From Mariaggregatimicrobium sp964498785 (GTDB lineage: Bacteria > Zhuqueibacterota > Zhuqueibacteria > Thermofontimicrobiales > Thiofontviventaceae), in contig CAZCJL010000019.1 in assembly GCA_964498785.1 (NCBI GenBank), forward strand, positions 7,094 through 71,093: a stretch of 64,000 nucleotides of DNA, in the 5' to 3' direction. Shown here one piece after another: positions 17,582-25,591 of this stretch (position 1 is the stretch's first letter; each line of letters begins with the position of its first letter). The translations under genes were made by a program, and so were the position numbers. The notes beneath the pieces are model-generated. The model saw only the letters and a list, made by a program, of their open reading frames with translations, made no database searches and was not told the origin of the DNA.

Positions 17582-18361
17582 ATGGACTTACAAAATTGGA
17601 AAATAAGCGTTGAAGATCGAGTCGCCACCATCATCATCGATCATCCGCCGGCAAACACGTTAAGCACACCTGTAATGGAAGAATTGAACAAAGTTGTCGA
17701 CGAGGTGATATCAAACGATGAAATTAAGGCAGCCGTAATTACCGGGGCTGGTATGTTTTTTATAGCCGGGGCTGATATTAACGAAATCCATACCATCGAT
17801 GATGTAGAAAAAGGTGAAGATCTGTCTCTGAAAGGTCACGAGATTCTGAGAAAAATAGAAACTTCCCCAAAACCGTTTATCGCGGCAATTAATGGCATGT
17901 GTCTTGGCGGGGGACTTGAGTTGGCCATGGCCTGCCAAATGCGGATTTGTGGTGATCGGGCGCAATTAGGGCAGCCGGAGATAATGTTAGGGATAATCCC
18001 GGGGTTCGGTGGCACCCAGCGTTTGGCCAGGTTAACAAATCGAGCCAAAGCGATTGAGATGATTCTTACCGGAGATCGGATTACCGCGCAGGAAGCGTTT
18101 CGTATCGGCTTGGTAAATAAAGTCGTTCCCAATATGGACGTTGTAAAACAGGCTGTCGGATTAGCCAAAAAGATTGCATCAAAAGGTAGCGTTGCTATTA
18201 GCCACGCTCTAAAAGCAATTACTGAGGGCCTGGACTTAAGCATCGATGATGGCTTGAAACATGAAGCCAACTTATTTGGTAAAGTTTGTGAAACAGAAGA
18301 TATGAAAGAAGGTGTATCTGCATTCATTGAAAAACGTCAACCTAAATTTACGGACAAGTAA
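17582..18361 (+). CDS. Enoyl-CoA hydratase (crotonase family)
   Basis: 259 residues. Crotonase landmarks are ITGAGMFFIAGADINEI (oxyanion-hole strand), NGMCLGGGLELAMACQMRI with the first Glu, and QPEIMLGIIPGFGGTQRL with the second catalytic Glu. It hydrates trans-2-enoyl-CoA to 3-hydroxyacyl-CoA. The AAGGAGAAC site supports the start. Between the dehydrogenase (34 bp upstream) and acyl-CoA dehydrogenase (15 bp downstream) it supplies the middle step of the same spiral; separate hydratase and dehydrogenase genes replace the FadB fusion. Confidence 0.95.
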   Translation: MDLQNWKISVEDRVATIIIDHPPANTLSTPVMEELNKVVDEVISNDEIKAAVITGAGMFFIAGADINEIHTIDDVEKGEDLSLKGHEILRKIETSPKPFIAAINGMCLGGGLELAMACQMRICGDRAQLGQPEIMLGIIPGFGGTQRLARLTNRAKAIEMILTGDRITAQEAFRIGLVNKVVPNMDVVKQAVGLAKKIASKGSVAISHALKAITEGLDLSIDDGLKHEANLFGKVCETEDMKEGVSAFIEKRQPKFTDK

Positions 18362-18376
18362 ATACGGAGGAGTCCG

Positions 18377-19534
18377 ATGGACTTTTCATTATCAGAAGAA
18401 TTATTGATGTTGCGCGAAATGGCGCACAAATTTACAGAACAGGAAATCAAGCCGATTGCTGAAAAAATTGATGTCGAAGGCGATATCCCCCAATCCCTGA
18501 TCAAACAAATGGCTGAGCTCGGATTTTTTGGGATATGTTTTCCCGAAGAATATGGCGGCGTTGGCGCTGGCGAGCTTGGATATTGCATGGTTTCGGAGGA
18601 AGTGTCACGGGGTAGCGCGTCGGTAACGGTTCTGTTAGGAGCTCATGCCAGTATCGGCGCAATGTCTATTTACCTGGATGGCACAGAGGAACAGCGAAAG
18701 AAATATTTAGTCCCTCTTGCACTGGGTGAAAAAATCGCCGCGTTTGCTTTAACCGAACCGAATGCCGGATCCGATGCCGCGGCACTTGAAACCACCGCGG
18801 TAAAAGATGGAAACGAATTTGTTATTAATGGCAATAAAATTTATATCTCCAACGGAAGCATTGCCGAGACAATCATCGTTTTTGCTGTTACCGATAAAGC
18901 ATTGGGCGCACATGGCGGGGTTACTGCGTTTATTGTGGAAACAGATTTTCCGGGTTTTAAAGTCGTTCGGGATGAAGACAAAATGGGTATTCGCGGCAGC
19001 CACACATCTGAATTGTTATTCGAGGATATGCGAGTCCCTGCAGAAAACGTGCTCGGTAGTTATGGCGCCGGATTTTTGACCGCGATGAAAGCCCTGGACC
19101 GCGGCCGATTAGGACTGGGCGCCGGATGTTTGGGGGCAGCAAAAGAAGTATTGAATATGTCTGCGAAACATGCCAAAGAACGTAAACAATTTGGTAAGCC
19201 CATCGGTGATAATCAGGCAATTCAGTGGATGCTCGCGGATATGTGCTCTGATATTTACGCAATGGAAAGCATTGTATACCGCACCGCGTGGATGTGTGAT
19301 CAGGGAATGCGATATTCTCGAGAATCCGCAATCGTGAAAGCGTTTTGTTCGGAAAAAGCAGATCAAATTATTCATAAAGCCATTCAAATACACGGCGGGA
19401 TCGGCTACATGAAAGACTTCCCGCTGGAACGGATGTACCGGGATTCTCGCATCAATTTAATCTTTGAAGGTACAAATGAAATTCAACGTTGGATTATTGC
19501 CCGGGATATCCTCAAAAAAGGCGGATACGAATAA
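18377..19534 (+). CDS. Acyl-CoA dehydrogenase
   Basis: 385 residues, the standard length of short/medium-chain enzymes. The FAD/substrate signature FALTEPNAGSDAAAL, DKMGIRGSHTSEL, the adenine-binding QIHGGIGYMKDFPLERMYRD and the C-terminal catalytic Glu in FEGTNEIQRW are all visible. It performs the first beta-oxidation step (acyl-CoA to trans-2-enoyl-CoA) and hands electrons to an electron-transfer flavoprotein, two of which follow directly. CGGAGGAGTCCG precedes the start. Confidence 0.96.
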   Translation: MDFSLSEELLMLREMAHKFTEQEIKPIAEKIDVEGDIPQSLIKQMAELGFFGICFPEEYGGVGAGELGYCMVSEEVSRGSASVTVLLGAHASIGAMSIYLDGTEEQRKKYLVPLALGEKIAAFALTEPNAGSDAAALETTAVKDGNEFVINGNKIYISNGSIAETIIVFAVTDKALGAHGGVTAFIVETDFPGFKVVRDEDKMGIRGSHTSELLFEDMRVPAENVLGSYGAGFLTAMKALDRGRLGLGAGCLGAAKEVLNMSAKHAKERKQFGKPIGDNQAIQWMLADMCSDIYAMESIVYRTAWMCDQGMRYSRESAIVKAFCSEKADQIIHKAIQIHGGIGYMKDFPLERMYRDSRINLIFEGTNEIQRWIIARDILKKGGYE

Positions 19535-19554
19535 TTCACCTCTTATTAAATACC

Positions 19555-19603
19555 ATCGTCACGAAGTCTGAAATTTATTGCTCAAACATGGCTTCGTGAC
19601 GAT
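19555..19603 (+). other. Intercistronic stem-loop
   Basis: ATCGTCACGAAG (19555-19566) pairs perfectly with CTTCGTGACGAT (19592-19603) across a 25-nt loop, between the acyl-CoA dehydrogenase and the first ETF gene. There is no U-tract, so an RNA-stability or differential-expression element is more likely than a terminator. Confidence 0.5.
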
Positions 19604-19635
19604 TTATAATGTTCAAAAAATGAAAAGAGGATGTT

Positions 19636-20322
19636 ATGAATATCGTCGTGTTTATAAAACCAGTGCCCGATTTAAATAAAATTAAAATCAGCAGAGGCCA
19701 GGGACAAGTCTTTGAAACAGGCAAACAAATAATGAATTCGTATGACCGGGTAGGATTACAGGTAGCAATGGAATTAAAACAAAAACACAGCGGAACAGTG
19801 ACCGCTGTTTCATTATGTGATATGAATCGCACCGATATTTTACGAGAGGCTTTTGCCGTAGGTTGCGATAAGTGCATTCGTATCTGGGATGAAAATTTCG
19901 AAGCTTATGATGCATTTGTGAATGTGCGCATCTTTGGTGAAACGATAAAAAAACTCGCTAATGTCGATCTAATTATTTGCGGAGCCAAATCTGATATAGG
20001 CTTTTCCGGACAAACCGGCCCCAGACTTGCCGAATACCTGAATATTCCGCATGTAACTCAGGTAACTGCAATTGAATTCGATAGCAGTGGTATTTCACTA
20101 AAACGTTTTAAAGATGTGAGACAGTCTGTCAAACTTCCTGCTTTAATCACCGTAAATTTAAACGCTGCCGAGCCAAAGTTACCAAATGCATTAAATATCA
20201 TGAAAGCATTTAAAAAAGAAGTCCCACAACAGTCACTATCGGATTTAAATATTGAACAGTCACTCGCGGGCGCTGATGCGCGTAAGGTCACGGTTCGAAG
20301 TCAATTCCTCAGCGAACAGTAA
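19636..20322 (+). CDS. Divergent electron-transfer flavoprotein beta-subunit paralogue
   Basis: 228 residues with the ETF-beta framework: MNIVVFIKPVPDLNKIKI at the start, SYDRVGLQVAMELK in place of the usual N-x-x-D-x-x-A-V-E-E-A helix, then a VDLIICGAKSDIGFSGQTGPRLAEYL-type block and LPALITVNLNAAEPKLPNALNIMKAFKKE. It is shorter and clearly diverged from the canonical EtfB at 21359. It directly follows the acyl-CoA dehydrogenase and precedes an alpha-like protein lacking the FAD domain, so the pair may form a special or structural ETF. Electron carriage is not assured from sequence. Confidence 0.85.
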   Translation: MNIVVFIKPVPDLNKIKISRGQGQVFETGKQIMNSYDRVGLQVAMELKQKHSGTVTAVSLCDMNRTDILREAFAVGCDKCIRIWDENFEAYDAFVNVRIFGETIKKLANVDLIICGAKSDIGFSGQTGPRLAEYLNIPHVTQVTAIEFDSSGISLKRFKDVRQSVKLPALITVNLNAAEPKLPNALNIMKAFKKEVPQQSLSDLNIEQSLAGADARKVTVRSQFLSEQ

Positions 20323-20373
20323 TCCGGTGAATGTTTGAATGAAATTTCCACATAATTTTGAGGAGTTACTAAA

Positions 20374-20985
20374 ATGGGAAATGAAAACCCGTATGAATTT
20401 TTAGGTGGTGCACCAGAACAAAGCACCAGTGCATCGGTGGGGATTTTGGTTTATATTGAAGCCGAAGCAAACACACTTACAGAAGAATCATTTATTGCTA
20501 TTAGCAAAGGCAGAGAATTGGGTGATATGCTCGGAACCGGCGTGGGAGCGATTTCGGCGGATTCGCAGATTGAAAAATGGGCAGACGATGTATTTCATGC
20601 AGGAGCTGATAAATTGTTCATTCCTGAAAAAACGGATATTGAAAAATATGATAGTGAACTGTATTGTGATTTTGTGACGCATGTTATCAGAAAATTTGAA
20701 CCCGAAGTCTTTTTAGCGCCAGCGTCTCCACAAATAATCGATTTCCTGCCACGAGTTGCCCAACGGGTAGAAACCGGTTTAATTAGCGGATGCATTGCCA
20801 TTGATATCGATACGATCGATCGCATCGTGCTGGCAACCCGTCCGGCGTATGGAGCTAAAATGCATGAAATTTATACTTGTGCTGCTGCTCGTCCGCAAAT
20901 GATTTTACTAATGCCATCCTCGTTTTCACTGCCGATTATGGACGACTATCGCTCCGGTACAATCGAAAAAATAATGCTCTCATAA
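20374..20985 (+). CDS. ETF alpha-like protein, N-terminal domain only (no FAD-binding domain)
   Basis: 203 residues against ~310-330 for EtfA. It matches the N-terminal ETF domain (GILVYIEAEANTLTEESFIAI, GRELGDMLGTGVGAI, FHAGADKLFIPE, PEVFLAPASPQIIDFLPRVAQRVETGLISGC, RPAYGAKM). It stops where EtfA would enter the C-terminal FAD domain: there is no SGGRG, no GQTG and no GISG motif. A proper stop codon and a good GAGGAG start site argue for a genuine short protein, not a broken gene. It cannot bind FAD in the usual way. Either the canonical subunit supplies the cofactor or it has a regulatory or structural role. Confidence 0.82.
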   Translation: MGNENPYEFLGGAPEQSTSASVGILVYIEAEANTLTEESFIAISKGRELGDMLGTGVGAISADSQIEKWADDVFHAGADKLFIPEKTDIEKYDSELYCDFVTHVIRKFEPEVFLAPASPQIIDFLPRVAQRVETGLISGCIAIDIDTIDRIVLATRPAYGAKMHEIYTCAAARPQMILLMPSSFSLPIMDDYRSGTIEKIMLS

Positions 20986-21096
20986 ATAAATGTTGACTTT
21001 TGTAAATATAATTTTATATTTCAAAAACATTGCGCTCATTTTTTCTTTGTGTATTTGAACGAGCACAACAATTTATAGTAGCGCTATTCAAGCCAT

Positions 21097-21112
21097 AACC
21101 GCTTCAGCGGTT
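21097..21112. repeat. Short REP-like hairpin
   Basis: AACCGCT (21097-21103) and AGCGGTT (21106-21112) form a 7-bp stem with a 2-nt loop in the gap between the two ETF pairs. Confidence 0.4.
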
Positions 21113-21180
21113 TCTAAAATCAAACCAGAAACAGGAAAATGAGAACTCACTGAAGGGGTTGGAAAAGCTCAATTAAAAGA

Positions 21181-21304
21181 GGGGCTGTATTAAAAGTGTT
21201 TTTTTACCACAGAGCACACGAAGATCTCAGAAACTACATAAGCATAAATAATACCTTCGTGCACTCTGTGGTTTAATAAATTTTCCAAATTTTAATACAG
21301 CTCC
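21181..21304. repeat. 124-bp inverted-repeat (MITE-like) element
   Basis: The ends GGGGCTGTATTAAAA (21181-21195) and TTTTAATACAGCTCC (21290-21304) are near-perfect terminal inverted repeats. Inside, ACCACAGAG...CACGAAG pairs with CTTCGTGCACTCTGTGGT. A GGAGCTGTAT end also occurs at 46381. It separates the FAD-less and canonical ETF genes and may split the operon's expression. Confidence 0.7.
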
Positions 21305-21358
21305 ACTCCATAGCTAATATCGAAAATATCTGTTCCATAATAAAATAAGGAGGCATCG

Positions 21359-22111
21359 ATGAAAATAGTTGTTTGTGCAAAGCAAGTGCCTGATACGGAG
21401 ACGAGGATCAAAATTGCGGCGGATAAAAAGAGCATCGAGACTGCTGATATCAATTGGATATTAAATCCGTATGATGAATTTGCGGTCGAAGAAGCATTGC
21501 AAATCAAAGAGAAACAGGGAGAGGGGAAAGTTACTATATTATCTCTCGGACCCGAGCGCTCTGTTTCTGCCATTCGGAGCGCCCTGGCAATGGGCGCCGA
21601 TGACGCAATTCTCATCAAAACCGGAGATGAGGATCATGACTCATTAGCTACCGCAAAGGCGTTGGTACAAGTATTGAAAGACCTGGAATTCGACCTGCTG
21701 TTGTTTGGCAAACAAGCAGTGGATAATGACAATCTGCAGGTGGGCCCAATGGTTGCCGAGCTTCTGCAGTTACCCTGCGTATCAGCAATCATTGATTTGG
21801 AACTGCAAGACGGGAAGGCAGTGGTAAAGCGTGAAATAGAAGGAGGTGCGGAAATTGTTGAAACGTCGCTGCCCGCCGTATTCACCGCGGATAAAGGTCT
21901 GAATGAACCCCGATATCCTGCCTTGCGGGGCATCATGATGGCGAAAAAGAAAAAAATTGAAGAGAAAGAAATCGAAATGGACGATTCGCGAATATCTATT
22001 GTCAATATTGAATACCCGCCATCACGAAAAGCCGGTAAAATTGTGGGAGAGGGACCCGATGCTGTGCCGGAATTAGTAAAGTTACTCCGTGATGAAGCAA
22101 AAGCTATATAA
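21359..22111 (+). CDS. etfB: Electron transfer flavoprotein, beta subunit
   Basis: 250 residues, canonical length. MKIVVCAKQVPDTETRIKI, NPYDEFAVEEALQIKE, SLGPERSVSAIRSALAMGADDAI (split by the AMP loop), DLLLFGKQAVDNDNLQVGPMVAELL and the PAVFTADKGLNEPRYPALRGIMMAKKKKI tail are all standard (each block shown partly). Binds AMP and pairs with the next gene's alpha subunit to accept electrons from acyl-CoA dehydrogenase. AAGGAGGCATCG precedes the start; alpha follows after 15 bp. Confidence 0.96.
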   Translation: MKIVVCAKQVPDTETRIKIAADKKSIETADINWILNPYDEFAVEEALQIKEKQGEGKVTILSLGPERSVSAIRSALAMGADDAILIKTGDEDHDSLATAKALVQVLKDLEFDLLLFGKQAVDNDNLQVGPMVAELLQLPCVSAIIDLELQDGKAVVKREIEGGAEIVETSLPAVFTADKGLNEPRYPALRGIMMAKKKKIEEKEIEMDDSRISIVNIEYPPSRKAGKIVGEGPDAVPELVKLLRDEAKAI

Positions 22112-22126
22112 AATGAGGAGGATTTC

Positions 22127-23113
22127 ATGTCGAAACCAGTTTTTGTTATCGCCGAACAAAGAAAAGGTACGTTTCGCAAAGTGACGTATGAAATTGTAAG
22201 CGAAGCGCGGCGTATTGCAGATAAATTAAGCAGTGAAGTCGTTGCGCTCGTCCCGGGTAGTGCTGTTGAAGATATCGCACCAACATTGGGACAATATGGC
22301 GCGGATAAAGTTATTGTTGCTGAAAATGATGTTCTGGCAAATTATGTTGCTGATGCATACGTTAAAGTCGCATTTACAGCCATAAAACAGGTTGACCCGG
22401 ATGTAATATTAATTGCAGCCACGGTACAGGGAAAAGACCTGGCTCCGCGACTTGCTGCCGGACTGGGCGTTGCCCTGGCAACAGATTGCACCGCTCTTGA
22501 AGTTGAAGACGGTAAAATTAAAGCCCGACGCCCTTTATATGCCAATAAAATCCTGGCGGATCACGCGTTTCAATCGTCGCCACAAATAGCGTCTCTGCGA
22601 CCAAATATTTTCGCGGCGCAGGAACCAGACACCGGAAAATCGGCTACTTTGGAAAAAATCGGGGTCGAAATTGGCGATGGTGATTTAAAAGCAAAATTAA
22701 AAGAACTCGTTGCCAGCGCTGCCGGGAAAATTGATTTAACTGAAGCCGATATTATTGTTTCCGGTGGCCGGGGAATGAAAAATTCGGAAAATTATACAAT
22801 CCTGGAACAACTGGCAGTGGTAGTTGGCGGAGTTGTCGGAGCGTCACGTGCAGCAGTAGATGCCGGATGGCGCCCCCACGCAGAACAAGTTGGACAAACC
22901 GGCAAAGTAGTCTCTCCGCAGCTTTATATCGCCTGCGGAATATCTGGTTCCATTCAGCATCTGGCAGGGATGAGTTCTTCAAAATGCATCGTTGCAATTA
23001 ATAAAGATCCCGAAGCCCCGATTTTTGAAAAAGCTGATTACGGAATCGTTGGCGATCTGTTTGAAATTGTTCCGGTATTAACAGAGGAACTCAAAAAAGT
23101 AATCGATAATTAA
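22127..23113 (+). CDS. etfA: Electron transfer flavoprotein, alpha subunit
   Basis: 328 residues with both domains. The N-terminal ETF domain runs to ~residue 190. The C-terminal FAD domain is intact: SGGRGMKNSENY, GASRAAVDAGW, QVGQTGKVVSPQLYIACGISG and AINKDPEAPIF. It holds the redox-active FAD of ETF, taking electrons from acyl-CoA dehydrogenase and giving them to the membrane oxidoreductase encoded 385 bp downstream. It is coupled to etfB (15-bp gap) and has a strong ATGAGGAGG site. Confidence 0.97.
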   Translation: MSKPVFVIAEQRKGTFRKVTYEIVSEARRIADKLSSEVVALVPGSAVEDIAPTLGQYGADKVIVAENDVLANYVADAYVKVAFTAIKQVDPDVILIAATVQGKDLAPRLAAGLGVALATDCTALEVEDGKIKARRPLYANKILADHAFQSSPQIASLRPNIFAAQEPDTGKSATLEKIGVEIGDGDLKAKLKELVASAAGKIDLTEADIIVSGGRGMKNSENYTILEQLAVVVGGVVGASRAAVDAGWRPHAEQVGQTGKVVSPQLYIACGISGSIQHLAGMSSSKCIVAINKDPEAPIFEKADYGIVGDLFEIVPVLTEELKKVIDN

Positions 23114-23129
23114 AATAGTACGTTAGATA

Positions 23130-23166
23130 AAACCGGAGCAAGCCGTGCGCATGCTTCGGTTTATTT
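23130..23166 (+). terminator. Probable terminator after etfA
   Basis: AAACCGGAGC (23130-23139) pairs, with one weak position, with GCTTCGGTTT (23153-23162), followed by a T/A-rich run. Confidence 0.6.
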
Positions 23167-23189
23167 ATTATCTAAAATCCAAATTTTTA

Positions 23190-23400
23190 TTTGACAGGCA
23201 GAACAACATAGAACACGGATTGAACTGATTTAACGGATCAGCACGAATAAAACTTCAAAAATCGAAGTTCGTTGATCCTTGTTCTGAAATCTAAAATTTT
23301 GAAATGAAAATTGCAATTCTATTTTTGAACCAAAGATTACGCAGATGTCACAGATAAAAAATCTGTGTAATCAGTAAAATCTGAGGTCATGTTATAATAA
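23190..23400. repeat. Remnant repeat region between etfA and the FeS oxidoreductase
   Basis: It contains an AACACGGATTGAAC...GTTGATCCTTGTTC inverted pair, an AAATCTAAAATTTTGAAATG block resembling the family terminus seen at 1.7 and 63.7 kb, and a hairpin CACAGAT/ATCTGTG (23349-23367). No gene. A TAACTATTCAGG motif at 23411-23422 matches the end of other elements. Confidence 0.5.
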
Positions 23401-23498
23401 AAAAATAAGTAACTATTCAGGCTATTCGCTTTTGATTTTAGGTATGATACGAGCATGAGTTCTTTATTCGTTTGTGCAATAAAAAAAGGAGATGAGCA

Positions 23499-25517
23499 AT
23501 GCCGCAATCAACCCCATCCCGGGAAGTTTTCTGGAATATCCCATTCCATGTAATTCTATATCCCTTAGTAATTATCACACTTGTAATTTTTGCATTCGGC
23601 GTTTACAAGCGCGTTCGATTATGGCGGTTGGGTAAAAATGAGAATCGATTTGACCAGATCGGTCAACGAATTATGGATCTTTTAAAATATGCACTGGCAC
23701 ATTACCGGATTATGAAGGAAGCATATCCGGGAATTATGCATTTAACCATTTTTATTGGATTTCTGCTCCTTCTGATCGGGACGACAATCGTGAGTTTTGA
23801 TTATGATGTGTGGGGACTTATCTTCGGGCAGGAGTCGTTTTTAAAAGGCAATTTCTACCTCATCTTTTCGTTAATACTGGATATTGCAGGAGTGCTGGCG
23901 CTGGTAGGGATAGTCATCGCGTTATTTCGTCGCTATATTCAAAAACCAGACCGCTTGAATAATCAGGCAGATGATGCTGTGTTTTTGATTTTGCTTGCAT
24001 TGATCATTGTTGGTGGCTACATGATCGAAGGGACACGGCTCGCAGCAAAACCAGTCGCCTGGGCACACTGGTCTCCAATCGGTAACTGGATTAGCGATCT
24101 TTTTGCCGGTGCGAGCAGCACACAGACAGAGACATGGCATCGTGTGTTTTGGTGGTCGCATCTTATTTTAGCCTTCGGATTTATTGCGTACATTCCGTTT
24201 TCAAAACTGTTTCATATTTTGGCATCTCCGGCAAATATTTATTTCCGGCCGTCGCGACCAAAAGGCGAGCTCAAATCGATTGATATCGAAAATGCCGAAA
24301 CATTCGGCGCAACGCAAATCAGTGACTTTACCTGGAAAGATCTGCTCGATCTTGATGCCTGCACCCGCTGCGGACGATGTCAGGATAGTTGCCCGGCATG
24401 GTTGACGGATAAACCACTTTCTCCCAAAAAAATAATTCTCGATTTATTGGATAATCTCAACCAGAAAGGGCCGGATTTGCTTAAGAAAAAAGATGACGAT
24501 GAAGAAGAAATTCCGGAACCACTGGTCGGTACCGCAGTTCAGCCCGATGCAATCTGGGCATGTACCACCTGCCGCGCGTGTATGGAAGCATGTCCGGTGC
24601 TGATCGAGCATATCGATAAGATCGTTGATATGCGCCGCGAACGGGTGCTAATGGAAAGCGTATTTCCGTCTGAATTAAATCAGACATTTCGCGGAATGGA
24701 AAATAATTTCAATCCCTGGGGCATCGGTTTTTCCAAACGCGCGGAGTGGGCAGAAGGTCTCGACATCCCAAACGCGGCTAATGGCAAAATCGACGTGTTG
24801 TGGTACGTGGGTTGTGCCGGTTCGTATGATGAGCGAGCAAAAAAAATATCCAAATCATTTACAAACATTATGAAAGCTGCCGGCATTAAGTACGGCATTC
24901 TTGGCGCGGAAGAAAAGTGTTGCGGAGAAACGGCCCGCAGACTCGGAAATGAATATCTGGCGCAAACATTAATGGAAATGAATGTCGAGCTGTTTAAAGA
25001 GCTCGGAATCAAAAAAATCGTAACGCTTTGTCCACATTGTTATAATACATTTAAACATGAATATTCCCAGTTTGGCGGTGAGTATGAGGTATTTCATTAT
25101 ACTGAATTTATCTTCGAATTAATCAAACAAGAAAAAATCAAACTGAAAACCGGCAATGGCACGGTGACGTATCATGACTCCTGTTATTTAGGACGCTACA
25201 ATGATGTCTACAAACAACCACGGGAAATCATCCGCTCCATCAATCCAAACGGATTGAAAGAAATACCGGATAAGAACAAGGAAAACAGTCTCTGCTGCGG
25301 CGGCGGTGGCGGACGCATGTGGATGGAAGAATCGATCGGTACTCGTATTAATCATTTGCGGACAGACCAGATTCTTAGCTCCGGTGCAAAAACCGTGATT
25401 TCTGCCTGTCCGTATTGTTTGACCATGTTTTCCGACGGCATCAAAGAAAAAGAAGTCGATGATAAGCTGGCAGCAATGGATCTTGCAGAATATGTGGAAC
25501 AGGCGATGATTATTTGA
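23499..25517 (+). CDS. Membrane FeS oxidoreductase, probable ETF:(mena)quinone oxidoreductase (FadF/EMO type)
   Basis: 672 residues. The first ~240 form a five-to-six-helix membrane domain like the nitrate reductase gamma/cytochrome b subunit, with His residues in helices. Next are two 4Fe-4S motifs, CTRCGRCQDSCP (from residue 288) and CTTCRACMEACP (from 355). Then two CCG cysteine-rich domains follow (AEEKCCGETARR and NSLCCGGGGGRMWMEE, each preceded by a C-x-x-S/H-D-S-C region). This layout is that of heterodisulfide-reductase-related proteins such as FadF/EtfD, which re-oxidise ETF and reduce quinone. Placed just after etfBA, it is the likely exit of beta-oxidation electrons to the respiratory chain. 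No ETF-QO homologue is nearby. Confidence 0.92.
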   Translation: MPQSTPSREVFWNIPFHVILYPLVIITLVIFAFGVYKRVRLWRLGKNENRFDQIGQRIMDLLKYALAHYRIMKEAYPGIMHLTIFIGFLLLLIGTTIVSFDYDVWGLIFGQESFLKGNFYLIFSLILDIAGVLALVGIVIALFRRYIQKPDRLNNQADDAVFLILLALIIVGGYMIEGTRLAAKPVAWAHWSPIGNWISDLFAGASSTQTETWHRVFWWSHLILAFGFIAYIPFSKLFHILASPANIYFRPSRPKGELKSIDIENAETFGATQISDFTWKDLLDLDACTRCGRCQDSCPAWLTDKPLSPKKIILDLLDNLNQKGPDLLKKKDDDEEEIPEPLVGTAVQPDAIWACTTCRACMEACPVLIEHIDKIVDMRRERVLMESVFPSELNQTFRGMENNFNPWGIGFSKRAEWAEGLDIPNAANGKIDVLWYVGCAGSYDERAKKISKSFTNIMKAAGIKYGILGAEEKCCGETARRLGNEYLAQTLMEMNVELFKELGIKKIVTLCPHCYNTFKHEYSQFGGEYEVFHYTEFIFELIKQEKIKLKTGNGTVTYHDSCYLGRYNDVYKQPREIIRSINPNGLKEIPDKNKENSLCCGGGGGRMWMEESIGTRINHLRTDQILSSGAKTVISACPYCLTMFSDGIKEKEVDDKLAAMDLAEYVEQAMII

Positions 25518-25591
25518 TCGGGATATGGAAACTTTTTATCGTTCCTGCGGTAAATTGAAATACACCGCAAACAATGTACTATTCAGAGTAA

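Noticed and set aside
17836..18327. Minus-strand 163-codon frame opposite enoyl-CoA hydratase
   Set aside because: Fully inside a canonical crotonase gene on the other strand; no start signals.
20374..20985. Frameshifted etfA pseudogene
   Set aside because: No FAD-domain coding sequence follows in any frame before the repeat at 21181, and the gene has intact start and stop signals; a true short protein is more likely.
21634..22179. Minus-strand 181-codon frame opposite etfB/etfA
   Set aside because: Ser-rich antisense artefact of the ETF genes.
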